DNA from: Duganella aquatilis
Lineage (GTDB): Bacteria; Pseudomonadota; Gammaproteobacteria; Burkholderiales; Burkholderiaceae_D
Reading direction: 5' to 3'
DNA length: 57,169 bases
NCBI RefSeq assembly: GCF_009674565.1
Contig: NZ_WKJL01000031.1
Span: 1 to 57,169, forward strand
The notes under the pieces are model-generated. The model had not been told where the DNA came from. It made no database searches and worked only from the letters and a program-made list of their open reading frames with translations. The position numbers and the translations under genes are program-made. Positions 17,307 through 26,370 of the stretch are shown piece by piece; the stretch's first letter is position 1, and every line of letters begins with the position of its first letter.

Positions 17307-20300
17307 ATGCCCGCCGACACCCAGGCACGTTCGCGTCGATTGCTGCAACATCTGCTGTCGCCGCGCGTCCTGCCAGCGCTGGTGCTGACCGGCTGCCTGG
17401 GTGTGACCGCCGTGCTGTGGCACGGCGCCGTGGCCGATGCCGAACAGGATGCGCAGGCCGATTTCGACGGCCGCGTGCGTGAGCTGGTCAACAACCTGGA
17501 CCAGCGCATGCAGACCTACGTACAGGCGCTGTACGGCGTGCAGGGATTGTTCGCCAGTTCGCAGGAGGTGGACCGCGAAGAATTCCGCACCTATCTCACC
17601 GGCCAGGATCTGAACCATCACTTCCCCGGCGTGCACGGCGTCGGTTACATGAAGCTGATCGGTCCGCACCAGCGCGAAGCGCATGAAGCGCTGGTGCGGC
17701 GCGACGGCTTTCCCGACTACCGCATCATGCCCGAGGGCGAACGCAATTGGTACGCGCCCATTGTCTACCTGGAGCCGTTCAGCGACAACAACCGCCGCGC
17801 CTTCGGCTACGACACCGCGTCCGAGCCGCGCCGCCGCGCCGCGCTGGAGCAGGCGCGCGATTCCGGCCAGCCGGCCATGAGCGCCAAGATCCGGCTGGTG
17901 CAGGAGACCGGCGAACCGGCGCAGTCGGGCTTCCTGGTGGTGCTGCCGCTATTTAACCATGCGCAGAAAATCGCCACGCTGGCGCAGCGCCGCGCCGCCA
18001 TCACGGGCTGGGTGTATGCACCGTTCCGCGTGGGCGACCTGATGGCGGGACTGGGCGGCCCGCGCGCCGCCGCGCTGGACGTGGAAATCTACGACGGCGT
18101 TGCCATGACGCCGGAGACGCTGATGTACGACAGCTGGCCGCAGGTGCATGACACATCGCGCGTCACGCGCCAGCAGGTCAGCATCGCCAACCACCGCTGG
18201 ACGCTGCGCATCGGCATGCTGCCCGGACTGGGATCGCCCAGGAGCGACAAGGCGCAACTGATCGCCGTGCTGGGCGTGGCGCTGAGCGGCCTGCTGGCCT
18301 GCCTGACCTGGCTGCTGGCGCGCGGCCGCGTGCGTGCGCGCGCAAGCCTGGTGCGCAGCCGCGCCTTGACCGAAGAACTGAAGGAAGGCCAGGCCACGCT
18401 GATGGTGCTGGCTGACAGCGCGCAGCGCAGCCAGGCCATGTTGCGCAGCATTCTGGATTCCACCGTCGACGGCATCTTTGTCGACAACCTGAAAGGCACG
18501 GTGCTCAATTCCAACCGCCGCTTCCGCGAGTTGTGGAATGTGCCGGAATGCCTGGACTGGCAAAGCGACGGCGCGGTGCTGATCGCGCACATGTGCGCAC
18601 AGCTGCGCCATCCCGAATGCGGCCTGCAGCTGGACGAGCCGGGACAACTGACGCTGCCCGGCGTGCAGCGCGGCACGCCGCTGGAGGAAGAACACGAGGT
18701 GCTGCAACTGAAGGACGGCCGCATGATCGAGAAGCACACGCGTGGCCTGCAATTGGGCAGCGAGCCGGCGCGTATCTGGTCGTTCCGCGACATCACCGAA
18801 CGCACGCAGATCGAACGGCGCGAACAGACCCGCCGCCACGTGCTGGAACTGCTGGCCACCGGCGCGCCGCTGCAAACCATCCTGGAAAGCGTGGTGCTGG
18901 GCGTGGAAGCGGACAACGAGGATATGTTGTGCAGCATCCTGCTGCTGGACGAAAGCGGCGAGCACCTGCTGGTCGGCGCCGCCCCAAGCCTGCCGGCGTT
19001 CTACAACGCCGCCATCCACGGCATGCCGGTGCGCGATGGCCTGGGCGCCTGCGGCCAGGCGGTGCTGACGCGCGGCCGCGTGATCGAAGAGGACATCCGC
19101 AACGCAACGTCGTGGGGCGAGTACCGCGACATGGCGTTGCAGGCGCGGCTTGGCTCGTGCTGGTCCGACCCGATCATCAGCACCAGCGGCGCGGTGCTGG
19201 GCACCTTCGCGATCTACCACCGCGAGGCGCGCCTGCCCAGCCTCGCAAATATCGTGCTGATCGAGCAGGGCGCGCGGCTGGCCGGCATCGCCATCGAACA
19301 GGCGCAGGCGGCGATTGCGCTGCGCGTCGGCGAGGCGCGCTTCCGAAGCCTGTATGACCATGCGCCGGTGGCGCTGTGGGAGCAGGACTGGTCGGCCGTG
19401 CGCGGCGCGCTGGCGGAACTGGAATTATCCGGTGTCGACGACCTGCCGGCCTACCTGCAAGCCAATCCGAGCCAGCTGCGGCGGCTGGCGTCGCTGGTGC
19501 GGATTCTGGACGTGAACGCCGCCGCGCTGGAACAGGTGGCGGCGCCGGCCGGCCGCAAGGAGATCGGCGCGCTGACGCTGGCGCAGAATTTCGACGCCAC
19601 CGCCATGCCGAACTTCGCCCGCGCGCTGGCGGCGCTGGCGCAGGGCCGGCACTTCTTCGCCGGCGAGGGCAGCTTCGAGCGGCTGGACGGCGTGGCGCGC
19701 CTGAACGAACTGACGCTGCTGGTGATGCCCGGTCATACGCACAGCCTGGACTTCGTCATCGTCTCGACGCTGGACATTACCGAGCGGCGCCGCATGGACG
19801 ACGAGCTGCGCGTGCTGGCCACCACCGACTTCCTCACCGGCCTGCCGAACCGGCGCGAGTTCATGGGCCGGCTGCAGGAAGAGGAGGGCCGGTTGCAGCG
19901 CGACATCGGCGCCTGTGCGGCGGTGCTGCTGCTGGACATCGACCACTTCAAGCGCATCAACGACGAGCACGGTCACGCGGCCGGCGACGCCGTGCTGCGC
20001 CAGCTGGCCGACCTGATGCGCGACAGCCAGCGCAAGATCGACATGCTGGGCCGCATCGGCGGCGAGGAATTTGCGGTGCTGTTGCCGGGAACGGATCTGG
20101 ATGCGGCGGCGGTGTTCGCCGAGCGCCTGCGCCAGCGGGTGGAGCAGACGCCGATGCAGCTCGATGGCGGCGTGACGCTGAAGATCACCGTCAGCATCGG
20201 CATTGCGGCCATGGGCGGCAAAACGCCGGGCGGCGATCCGGCCCTGATCCGCGCCGATCAGGCCTTGTACTGCGCCAAGCGTGGCGGGCGCAACCGGGTG

Positions 20301-20360
20301 GAACTGATGGATATCGAGGCGGATCGGCCGGGACATCAGGTCCCGGCCGCTTCCGGTTGA
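17307..20360 (+). CDS. CHASE-PAS-GAF-PAS-GGDEF diguanylate cyclase
   Basis: A 1,017-residue membrane sensor that should make c-di-GMP from GTP. TM1 is at about residues 17-38 and TM2 at about 315-337, with a periplasmic CHASE domain between them. Then come a PAS (about 365-500), a GAF (about 505-670), a divergent PAS-like region (675-840) and a GGDEF domain. The active site is GGEEF at 918-922. An RKID inhibitory site lies five residues before it, so product inhibition is expected. The ATG directly follows the queC stop with no gap, so the two are probably co-transcribed although functionally unrelated. Confidence 0.92.
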   Translation: MPADTQARSRRLLQHLLSPRVLPALVLTGCLGVTAVLWHGAVADAEQDAQADFDGRVRELVNNLDQRMQTYVQALYGVQGLFASSQEVDREEFRTYLTGQDLNHHFPGVHGVGYMKLIGPHQREAHEALVRRDGFPDYRIMPEGERNWYAPIVYLEPFSDNNRRAFGYDTASEPRRRAALEQARDSGQPAMSAKIRLVQETGEPAQSGFLVVLPLFNHAQKIATLAQRRAAITGWVYAPFRVGDLMAGLGGPRAAALDVEIYDGVAMTPETLMYDSWPQVHDTSRVTRQQVSIANHRWTLRIGMLPGLGSPRSDKAQLIAVLGVALSGLLACLTWLLARGRVRARASLVRSRALTEELKEGQATLMVLADSAQRSQAMLRSILDSTVDGIFVDNLKGTVLNSNRRFRELWNVPECLDWQSDGAVLIAHMCAQLRHPECGLQLDEPGQLTLPGVQRGTPLEEEHEVLQLKDGRMIEKHTRGLQLGSEPARIWSFRDITERTQIERREQTRRHVLELLATGAPLQTILESVVLGVEADNEDMLCSILLLDESGEHLLVGAAPSLPAFYNAAIHGMPVRDGLGACGQAVLTRGRVIEEDIRNATSWGEYRDMALQARLGSCWSDPIISTSGAVLGTFAIYHREARLPSLANIVLIEQGARLAGIAIEQAQAAIALRVGEARFRSLYDHAPVALWEQDWSAVRGALAELELSGVDDLPAYLQANPSQLRRLASLVRILDVNAAALEQVAAPAGRKEIGALTLAQNFDATAMPNFARALAALAQGRHFFAGEGSFERLDGVARLNELTLLVMPGHTHSLDFVIVSTLDITERRRMDDELRVLATTDFLTGLPNRREFMGRLQEEEGRLQRDIGACAAVLLLDIDHFKRINDEHGHAAGDAVLRQLADLMRDSQRKIDMLGRIGGEEFAVLLPGTDLDAAAVFAERLRQRVEQTPMQLDGGVTLKITVSIGIAAMGGKTPGGDPALIRADQALYCAKRGGRNRVELMDIEADRPGHQVPAASG
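20325..20349. other. Strong hairpin at 3' end of the cyclase gene
   Basis: A 10-bp perfect stem, CGGCCGGGAC (20325-20334) with GTCCCGGCCG (20340-20349), and a 5-base loop. It lies within the last coding codons, just before the convergent 3' ends. There is no T-run on either strand, so it may stabilise 3' ends rather than terminate by itself. Confidence 0.5.
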
Positions 20361-20363
20361 AAC

Positions 20364-20756
20364 TTACACAGGCTGTTGCAGGGTCGCTTGCAGGCGTTGC
20401 TTGCGTGGGCGGCTGACGAAGATCCAGTACAGGCCGATCGGGATCAGCAGCGGCAGCAGCAGGGGCGAGACGCAGGCCATCACGATCACCGCCGCCAACG
20501 CCACACCGGCCACCGCCAGGATGCCGAGGCCGGCAAACAGCAGGCACAGGAAGACCGCCACGCAGGTCATGATCAGGCCGGCGAGCAGGATGCCGGCGCC
20601 GCCGAAGAAGACACTCAATACCGCCCCCACAGGGCCGTCGAATTCATCGCCGTCGATGTTCACATGCATGCCGTCGCCAAAGATTGATTGGCAGGCAGCA
20701 ATAGCCAGCAGGAAGATCACGGCGGCGAAGATCAGTTTTTTAGCGTTGGTGTTCAT
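20364..20756 (-). CDS. Small membrane protein, unknown function
   Basis: 130 residues. It has an N-terminal hydrophobic signal or anchor (residues 6-22), a short polar segment with HVNIDGDEFDGPVG, then three hydrophobic stretches (about 42-65, 66-88, 90-112) and a basic tail (RPRKQR). The ribosome-binding site AAGAGG precedes the ATG at 20756. It is convergent with the cyclase gene, leaving three bases between stops. I do not recognise the family. Confidence 0.75.
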   Translation of the reverse strand: MNTNAKKLIFAAVIFLLAIAACQSIFGDGMHVNIDGDEFDGPVGAVLSVFFGGAGILLAGLIMTCVAVFLCLLFAGLGILAVAGVALAAVIVMACVSPLLLPLLIPIGLYWIFVSRPRKQRLQATLQQPV

Positions 20757-20973
20757 GGCGTTACCTCTTTTTGATGTTGTTCGATGCCGTTTGGCATGGT
20801 TGAACTGTACCGATGCGTGACGTCGTCGGCCATCGGATTGCGACGGACCGCCAGATTTGCGGGATGGAACGCGAGGCAGCGGCGATGAGCCGTGCGGCGG
20901 GCGATTAGACCTTGATTTAAAGATATGTTGGTCTACACTGATACTCTCTCACTTGCATATGGAGGGCATCAAC

Positions 20974-21216
20974 ATGGCTTGGCTAGCAATGAGCGAGGGG
21001 CAATCGATTCCCTCGACCCGCACGTGTAACCGGCGCCAGCGCAGCGCCCAGCGCCTGACTGGCGGCGGCCCGAAAGGCCCGCCCTCTGCGCCGCCGACAA
21101 TACCGCCGATCATCATTACGCCGTTCACCTACCAGATGCCGGAACCGGCCATCGACCCGCGCGTCACGCCACTGAAACCGCCGATCACCGAGCGGACGCC
21201 CTGCATGACCTGCTGA
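20974..21216 (+). CDS. Small proline-rich protein, unknown function
   Basis: 80 residues from the ATG at 20974, which has GGAGG eight bases upstream. Composition is Pro/Thr/Ile-rich in the second half (PPTIPPIIITPFTYQMPEP) and basic in the first; two Cys lie at the very end (CMTC). It has no signal peptide or domain that I recognise. An open frame extends upstream to 20857, but only this start has a ribosome-binding site. The good Shine-Dalgarno and skewed composition make it a plausible real gene. Confidence 0.5.
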   Translation: MAWLAMSEGQSIPSTRTCNRRQRSAQRLTGGGPKGPPSAPPTIPPIIITPFTYQMPEPAIDPRVTPLKPPITERTPCMTC

Positions 21217-21296
21217 GGCGGCCCACACCATCAATAAGCTGCCACTGCAGGCCTGAGTCTGCGGTGGCATCGTCTGTCTTCTGCTCACGTGTACTT

Positions 21297-21758
21297 ATGA
21301 ACGACATTCCCGAATCGGAAGCGCGAGGGTTGTTAAGCAGGCGAACATTTTGCGAGATGGATGGCGATTGGATTCCGGAAAAGATACAACCAGGCACTTT
21401 TACGATCTCGGCGGGTCTGACCGACGAGGATGGTGTGGGCACTATGATGCAGGTCAAATTGTTCTTCCGTCGAAGCGATAAAACCGGTATGGTGAATTAT
21501 GTGTTCAGTGTCTTTAAACGCACGCCCTATAGTCTCGATCGGGTATATCAGTTAGATGTGCGGCAGTGTAGAAAACGGATGAAAAACCGCCATGATCTTT
21601 CACATGAGCACATTGGTAAGCTTCGGCTGACCGGCGCCGCAGAGTGGGCGCACTGGGAGTTTGACGACATATTGGAATATTTTTCTAACGCGACGAATGT
21701 CGGGTTTTCGGTTGGGCCGGTTCATCCGGAGCATTTCGAGCTCAGGGGCCAGAGATGA
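21297..21758 (+). CDS. DUF6978-like protein, first gene of a coupled pair
   Basis: 153 residues from the ATG at 21297; the Shine-Dalgarno is weak. It has a beta-rich N-terminal half (VKLFFRRSDKTGMVNYVFSV), a YQLDVRQCRKRMKNRHDLSHEHIG segment with regularly spaced His, and a helical end (WEFDDILEYFSNATNV). The pattern is like DUF6978, from memory and not verified. The gene has clearly lower GC than the flanking chromosome. Its stop overlaps the next start (ATGA), so the two products are made together. No catalytic motif is evident. Confidence 0.7.
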   Translation: MNDIPESEARGLLSRRTFCEMDGDWIPEKIQPGTFTISAGLTDEDGVGTMMQVKLFFRRSDKTGMVNYVFSVFKRTPYSLDRVYQLDVRQCRKRMKNRHDLSHEHIGKLRLTGAAEWAHWEFDDILEYFSNATNVGFSVGPVHPEHFELRGQR

Positions 21759-22504
21759 TCTGCAATCGACTGTCAGAAATTTTAGGCTTTACCTGTCATC
21801 CCCTGACGGATGATGGTCTCATTGCCATGGTGGATACGCCCTTCAGGTACCCGGATGGCGACGAACTGCCTGTTTTTATAGAGAAGCTTGGTCCGCAAAT
21901 CCGCTTTTTTGATGATGGAGGCGGGTTGTTGCACCTGTTAAGGCGAGGCGTTTCACTGGACGACCATAGGAAGACAAAATTCATTAAAAGTATCGCTGAC
22001 CCCCATCATGTCAGTTTAAATGAATCGGGTGAGTTGGAAATCTGGTCTACGGAAGAGGGCGCACCCGCTGCCTTTGCTCATTATGTTTCTGCGATGTTAG
22101 GCCTGTCGAAATGGGAATCGGAGCAGGTTGGCGTATCCACGGACCTGTCGCTTTTCCTGGACGAAGTTGAAGTATGCTTGCGCGCGTGGAAACCCAAGTC
22201 TGTCATTGGTGACAGCCCTGAATACAAAGGAATATCGGGACATGTCTACAAGCTTCACTTCAGCTTGGATGACGATGCAGTGCTGGCAGTAAATCCTCGC
22301 CATGCTTCGGTCAGTTCGGCTGCAAAAAAGTTGTTGGATATTCGTGCTGTCGATCAATACAAAGGACTCAAAATTATTGTGGTGATGGATGATCGCCACG
22401 ATAGGCAATCAGCCAGGAATGAGGCCCGAGTGCTTGATGTGGTCGGGAGCGTAATAATGATGAGTGCTCTGGAGCGTCAAGCTGGATTCATTCGATTGCC
22501 ATAG
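21755..22504 (+). CDS. DUF1828 domain protein, second gene of a coupled pair
   Basis: 249 residues. The N-terminal 90 match the DUF1828 pattern: VDTPFRYPDGDELPVFIEK followed by IRFFDDGGGLLHLLRRG. The C-terminal part (about residues 150-249) is a separate alpha/beta region containing LKIIVVMDDRHDRQSARNEA, which could be a DUF1829-like extension. It overlaps the upstream gene by 4 bases (ATGA). Its role is unknown; DUF1828 proteins are often in phage or mobile contexts (family knowledge). Lower GC than its neighbours supports horizontal origin. Confidence 0.78.
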   Translation: MICNRLSEILGFTCHPLTDDGLIAMVDTPFRYPDGDELPVFIEKLGPQIRFFDDGGGLLHLLRRGVSLDDHRKTKFIKSIADPHHVSLNESGELEIWSTEEGAPAAFAHYVSAMLGLSKWESEQVGVSTDLSLFLDEVEVCLRAWKPKSVIGDSPEYKGISGHVYKLHFSLDDDAVLAVNPRHASVSSAAKKLLDIRAVDQYKGLKIIVVMDDRHDRQSARNEARVLDVVGSVIMMSALERQAGFIRLP

Positions 22505-22578
22505 ATTGCATTGTGCCTATTGTTGTTACGCGGCGCGGCGCTTATCATTCAGCCCCGTCTCTTTTTCGCCAAACAACC

Positions 22579-23067
22579 ATGAGTACAGACTTCCCCGATT
22601 CCGACGACGATGCCCCGGTGCAAGAAGACCTCGTGTGGCAAGGCAACGGCTGGACCGCGCGCGTGATCAACAACGATGACGACGACGGCTGGGCGGTGGC
22701 CATGATCAAGGATGGCGAGCCGGAACCGGCGCTGGTCGGTCCGTGGACCATGGGCCGCGACAAGAAAAATCCCAAGCCGCTGGACGTCAACGCCTTCAAC
22801 ACGCTGGTCAAGACCGCCAACGAAGTGATACGCCGCCACGAGCAGCAACTGCACGCCCAACTGCACAAGAACGTGTTTGTCAGCACCGACGACGGCCAGC
22901 TCAAAGTCTGCCTCGATATTACGCCGGACGAGGACGATCCTTACGCCACGCTGACCGCCTTCGACCAGTATGGCGAGGAACTGGCCCGCGTGCGCGTGGC
23001 GCCGACTTTCAAGCTCAGCGTTGCCAGCGCATCGACGTGGATCGAAAACGGCTACAAAAAGCCGTAA
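22579..23067 (+). CDS. Conserved-looking soluble protein, unknown function
   Basis: 162 residues from the ATG at 22579 (MSTDFPDSDDDAPVQEDLVW). Highly acidic N-terminus, then a beta-rich region (LVWQGNGWTARVINNDDDDG) and helices around residues 75-105. No signal peptide or membrane segment. GC returns here to the chromosomal level, so the gene lies outside the AT-rich pair. The Shine-Dalgarno is weak, and an upstream ATG at 22513 is possible but would run into the preceding region. I do not recognise the family. Confidence 0.75.
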   Translation: MSTDFPDSDDDAPVQEDLVWQGNGWTARVINNDDDDGWAVAMIKDGEPEPALVGPWTMGRDKKNPKPLDVNAFNTLVKTANEVIRRHEQQLHAQLHKNVFVSTDDGQLKVCLDITPDEDDPYATLTAFDQYGEELARVRVAPTFKLSVASASTWIENGYKKP

Positions 23068-23145
23068 TCGCCCCGATGGCGCTGGCCCGGCGGAGGCACT
23101 CCTGCTAGTATTTCCTATGTGCATGTACCCAACATAGGAAAACTG

Positions 23146-25089
23146 ATGGAAAGTCGCCTCACCCGGCTGGAAGCCGTTCAAACCGTGCTGCTCGAAATCG
23201 GGCAGAAATCTAGCAGCTGCACCGACATCAGCGAATTCCTGCAGGCCGTGCATGCGGCGCTGGGGCGCATCATGTACGCGGCCAATTTCTTCGTCGCGCT
23301 CAGCGACCACGAGCGGCCGGCCAACATGGTGCGCTTCGTCTACTTTGTCGACGAGGTCGACGAGCCGCCCAGCCGCGAGGAACTGTTTGAACTGGTGCCG
23401 GGCGAATCGCCGACGGCGGCCGTGATCCTGAGCCGCGAGGCGATCGTCATGACGGCGGCCGAGCACGTCTCCAAGCGCGAGGACAATGCCGGCTTCGGCA
23501 TCGGCACCATCGCCGAACACTGGATGGGCAGCCCGCTGCTGGACCAAAACCACCAGGTACTGGGCGCCGTGGTGATCCAGAGCTACGACAAGGAACACAC
23601 CTTCAGCGAGGAAGACCAGGCGTTGTTCCAGCTGATCTCGCACCACGTGTCGAGCGCGCTACAGGGCTTGCAAAGCATGGACCGGCTGGAACGCGCGGTG
23701 CAGGAACGCACGGTGCAATTGCAGCACGAAGTGGCCGAACGCAGCCGCGCCGAAAACATCCAGCGCGCGCTGTACGAGCTGGCCAACCTGTCGGCCACCA
23801 CCACCGGCGGCAACCGCCTCAACCACGAGCTGCACGAGATCATCAGCAAGCTGGTGCCGGCCAAGAATTTCCTGATGGCGCTGTATCACCCGGACACGCA
23901 GGAAATCAGCATTCCGTACTTTGTCGATGAAAAGGACGAGCACGCGCCGGTCAAGCGCTTCGACTACGGCGTCGGCATGTCCTCGTACATCTTGCAGCGC
24001 AAGCAGGCCATGCTGCTGGACCGCACCGGCTTCCAGGCGCTGATCGACAGCGGCGAGATGGAACACCCGCTGGGCAACGTCGAAATCTCCAGCTGGATGG
24101 GCGCGCCGATGCTGCTGGGCGACCAGGCGTACGGCGTCATCATCGTGCAGAGCTATGACGAGCAGGTGCAGTACAGCCAGGCCGATCTGGACATCCTGGC
24201 CTTCATGGCCAGCCACGTCGCGGTGGCGATCGCCCGCATGCAGGCGGACCGCCAGATCCGCCACGCCAAGGAAACGCTGGAACAGCAGAACGCCGCGCTG
24301 GAAAGCGCGCTGACCTCGCTGAAGGACGCGCAGGGCGAACTGGTGCGGCAGGAGAAGCTGGCCTCGCTGGGCCGGCTGGTGGCCGGCGTCGCGCACGAAA
24401 TCAACACGCCGCTGGGCATCTGCGTTACCGCCACCAGTCACCTGGTGGAGGAGCTGAAACTGACGCGCGAAGACCTGGCCAACGGCGCGCTTGATGAAGA
24501 CGGCCTGAACCAGTTCTTCGACATCATCGATCAGTCGCTGAAGATCATGACCACCAACACGCAGCGGGCGGCGGCGCTGGTGCGCAGCTTCAAGCAGGTG
24601 GCGGTGGACCAGTCGTCGGACGATATCCGCAGCTTCAACCTGCGCAAGTACCTGGACGAAGTGCTGCTGTCCTTGCAGCCCAAGCTGAAGGGCAAGCCGA
24701 TCCAGATCGAGATCGATTGCGACGAGCAGATCAACATGGCCAGCTTCCCCGGCGCCATTTCGCAGATCGTCACCAACATGGTGGTCAACTCGCTGGTGCA
24801 CGGCTTCGAGGAAGGGCAGTCCGGCAAGATCAAAATCACCGGCAAGGTCGAAGGCGACAACGTCGAGTTCGAATACAGCGACGACGGCATCGGCATGGAC
24901 AGCGCCACGCTGGCGCAGCTGTTCGATCCATTCTTCACCACCAAGCGCGGCTCCGGCGGCAGCGGCCTCGGCGCGCACATCCTGTACAACCTGGTGACCG
25001 GCGCGCTGGGCGGCACCGTCAAAGTGGTCAGCGCGCCAGGCATGGGCCTGCACTACAAACTGCGCTTCCCGAAGGTCAAACGCAAGTAG
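23146..25089 (+). CDS. Double-GAF sensor histidine kinase
   Basis: 647 residues from the ATG at 23146, which has AGGAAA just upstream; a further ATG at 23119 lacks one. Soluble: a GAF domain at about residues 15-185, a second at about 205-370, a coiled coil, then the phosphoacceptor region with His417 in VAHEINTP. The HATPase domain has an N-box (NMVVNSLVHGF) and G-boxes (DDGIGMD, GSGGSGLG). It should autophosphorylate and pass phosphate to a response regulator; none is adjacent. A degenerate second copy of its 3' part lies at 26371-26650. Confidence 0.92.
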   Translation: MESRLTRLEAVQTVLLEIGQKSSSCTDISEFLQAVHAALGRIMYAANFFVALSDHERPANMVRFVYFVDEVDEPPSREELFELVPGESPTAAVILSREAIVMTAAEHVSKREDNAGFGIGTIAEHWMGSPLLDQNHQVLGAVVIQSYDKEHTFSEEDQALFQLISHHVSSALQGLQSMDRLERAVQERTVQLQHEVAERSRAENIQRALYELANLSATTTGGNRLNHELHEIISKLVPAKNFLMALYHPDTQEISIPYFVDEKDEHAPVKRFDYGVGMSSYILQRKQAMLLDRTGFQALIDSGEMEHPLGNVEISSWMGAPMLLGDQAYGVIIVQSYDEQVQYSQADLDILAFMASHVAVAIARMQADRQIRHAKETLEQQNAALESALTSLKDAQGELVRQEKLASLGRLVAGVAHEINTPLGICVTATSHLVEELKLTREDLANGALDEDGLNQFFDIIDQSLKIMTTNTQRAAALVRSFKQVAVDQSSDDIRSFNLRKYLDEVLLSLQPKLKGKPIQIEIDCDEQINMASFPGAISQIVTNMVVNSLVHGFEEGQSGKIKITGKVEGDNVEFEYSDDGIGMDSATLAQLFDPFFTTKRGSGGSGLGAHILYNLVTGALGGTVKVVSAPGMGLHYKLRFPKVKRK

Positions 25090-25240
25090 AGTACGTGACA
25101 AAGTTTGAACATTTCCAATAGGCCAAGGTGCTACGCCAAGTACCTTGGCTAAGTTAGACGAAACCGTCTTATAAGGGAAGTTATGGGCTCGTCCAAGCCT
25201 CGGGAACGAGCGCAAAGTCGGTTTTCATAAGGAGTTCTCG
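25090..25240. repeat. Intergenic copy 1 of a direct repeat, with hairpin
   Basis: The first 62 bases after the kinase stop (to about 25151) recur, with a few changes and one single-base gap, at about 26590-26650 after the kinase remnant. Within it an 8-bp stem (GCCAAGGT 25122-25129 with ACCTTGGC 25142-25149) could fold, without a T-run. The rest leads to the cupin gene, whose AGGAG site lies at about 25229-25233. Confidence 0.8.
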
Positions 25241-25918
25241 ATGTCATCAGCGCTCAAACAAATCATCTGCCTTTGCGCCACATCGATATCGCTGCTCCTC
25301 AGTGCTCCCGTTTTGGCCCAGGCGACGTCCCGGCATTGTGAGGATGGGAACGTCAAAGACGAGCAAGTTGGTCCGGCTTGCCTTATCTTCCACCAGAGTC
25401 TGGGAAGGCTTAATGTCGATTCCGTGTATTGGAGCTTGGATAAGTATGCCAGTGTCGAGGCCGCACAACGCGACGCAGTCCGGGACGCTTCGATTGTCAA
25501 AGCGTTTGGAGGCATCTGGTTGTTTACCGTAGGGTCTACGCCGTCGCGCCCGCTCAACGGAGAGCATGTAGCGCATGTCGGACCGATTTCAATAGAAAAA
25601 ACTGCTTCGTACGATGCCGAGTTTCTCAAGTCTACATTCAGCCCTGGCATGACGGCGCCACTCCATGTTCATTCGGGGCCCGAAGCTTTTTACGCCGTCA
25701 GCGGGGACTCGTGTCTTGAGACGCCAGACGGTGTGCAAGTAGGGCGTGGAGCGGGAAACAGCATGGTAGTACGTGGTGGTCCGCCGATGCTCCTTATGGC
25801 ATTGGGGCCCGAGCCACGAAAAGGTTTCGCGCTTATCCTTCATGAGCCATCTCTTCCACCGACTACACTGGTTCACAATTGGACGCCCAAGGGGCTTTGC
25901 CTGGCGGAGATGCATTAA
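25241..25918 (+). CDS. Exported cupin-domain protein
   Basis: 225 residues with a signal peptide (LCATSISLLLSAPVLAQA, cleavage near residue 28). The C-terminal half is a cupin: metal-binding HVHSGPEAFYAVSGDSCLET (about residues 140-159) with an HxH and a downstream Glu, and a second motif around GNSMVVRGG. The N-terminal part (about 30-110) is a less clear fold. The ATG has AGGAG at good spacing. It lies between the kinase and the kinase remnant, in a region of lower GC. The substrate is unknown. Confidence 0.8.
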   Translation: MSSALKQIICLCATSISLLLSAPVLAQATSRHCEDGNVKDEQVGPACLIFHQSLGRLNVDSVYWSLDKYASVEAAQRDAVRDASIVKAFGGIWLFTVGSTPSRPLNGEHVAHVGPISIEKTASYDAEFLKSTFSPGMTAPLHVHSGPEAFYAVSGDSCLETPDGVQVGRGAGNSMVVRGGPPMLLMALGPEPRKGFALILHEPSLPPTTLVHNWTPKGLCLAEMH

Positions 25919-25987
25919 ATATGAGGCTGCTGAGTTGCTGGTGGCGCGGTGACAGGCGAAACGATCAAACAGTCACCGGGAGCGCAT

Positions 25988-26368
25988 ATGGTTGCTAAAG
26001 CTGGAGCAGTTCTTTACGCGAAGGACTTGGCTAAAATGAGCATGTTCTATTCGGAGGTTGCGGGATTGCGCGTCACACATTCCGAAAGCGATCACATGGT
26101 GCTGGAGTCAGCATTGTTTCAACTCGTTCTGGTGGCAATTCCGCAGAAAATCGCTGCGGAGATTGAAATCTCAACGCCGCCGATTCGTCGTGAAAATACT
26201 CCCATAAAACTGGTGTTCTACATATCAAGCATCGCTTTTGCCCGTGCAGTCGCTTTGCAGTTCGGAGGCGAACTTAACCCTGTTGAGCGAGAGTGGATAT
26301 TCCAGGAGCACAAGGTCTGTGATGGCGTTGATCCGGAAGGTAACATTGCGCAGTTCCGCGAGGTCTAA
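25988..26368 (+). CDS. VOC/glyoxalase-fold protein
   Basis: 126 residues from the ATG at 25988 with GGGAG upstream; a GTG at 25949 would add 13 unlikely residues. The N-terminal strand-helix MVAKAGAVLYAKDLAKMSMFY and the C-terminal DPEGNIAQFREV are typical of vicinal-oxygen-chelate proteins (dioxygenase/glyoxalase/bleomycin-resistance superfamily). The last Glu could be a metal ligand. It follows the cupin gene by 69 bases on the same strand, so a small operon is possible. The substrate cannot be predicted. Confidence 0.8.
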   Translation: MVAKAGAVLYAKDLAKMSMFYSEVAGLRVTHSESDHMVLESALFQLVLVAIPQKIAAEIEISTPPIRRENTPIKLVFYISSIAFARAVALQFGGELNPVEREWIFQEHKVCDGVDPEGNIAQFREV

Positions 26369-26370
26369 AG

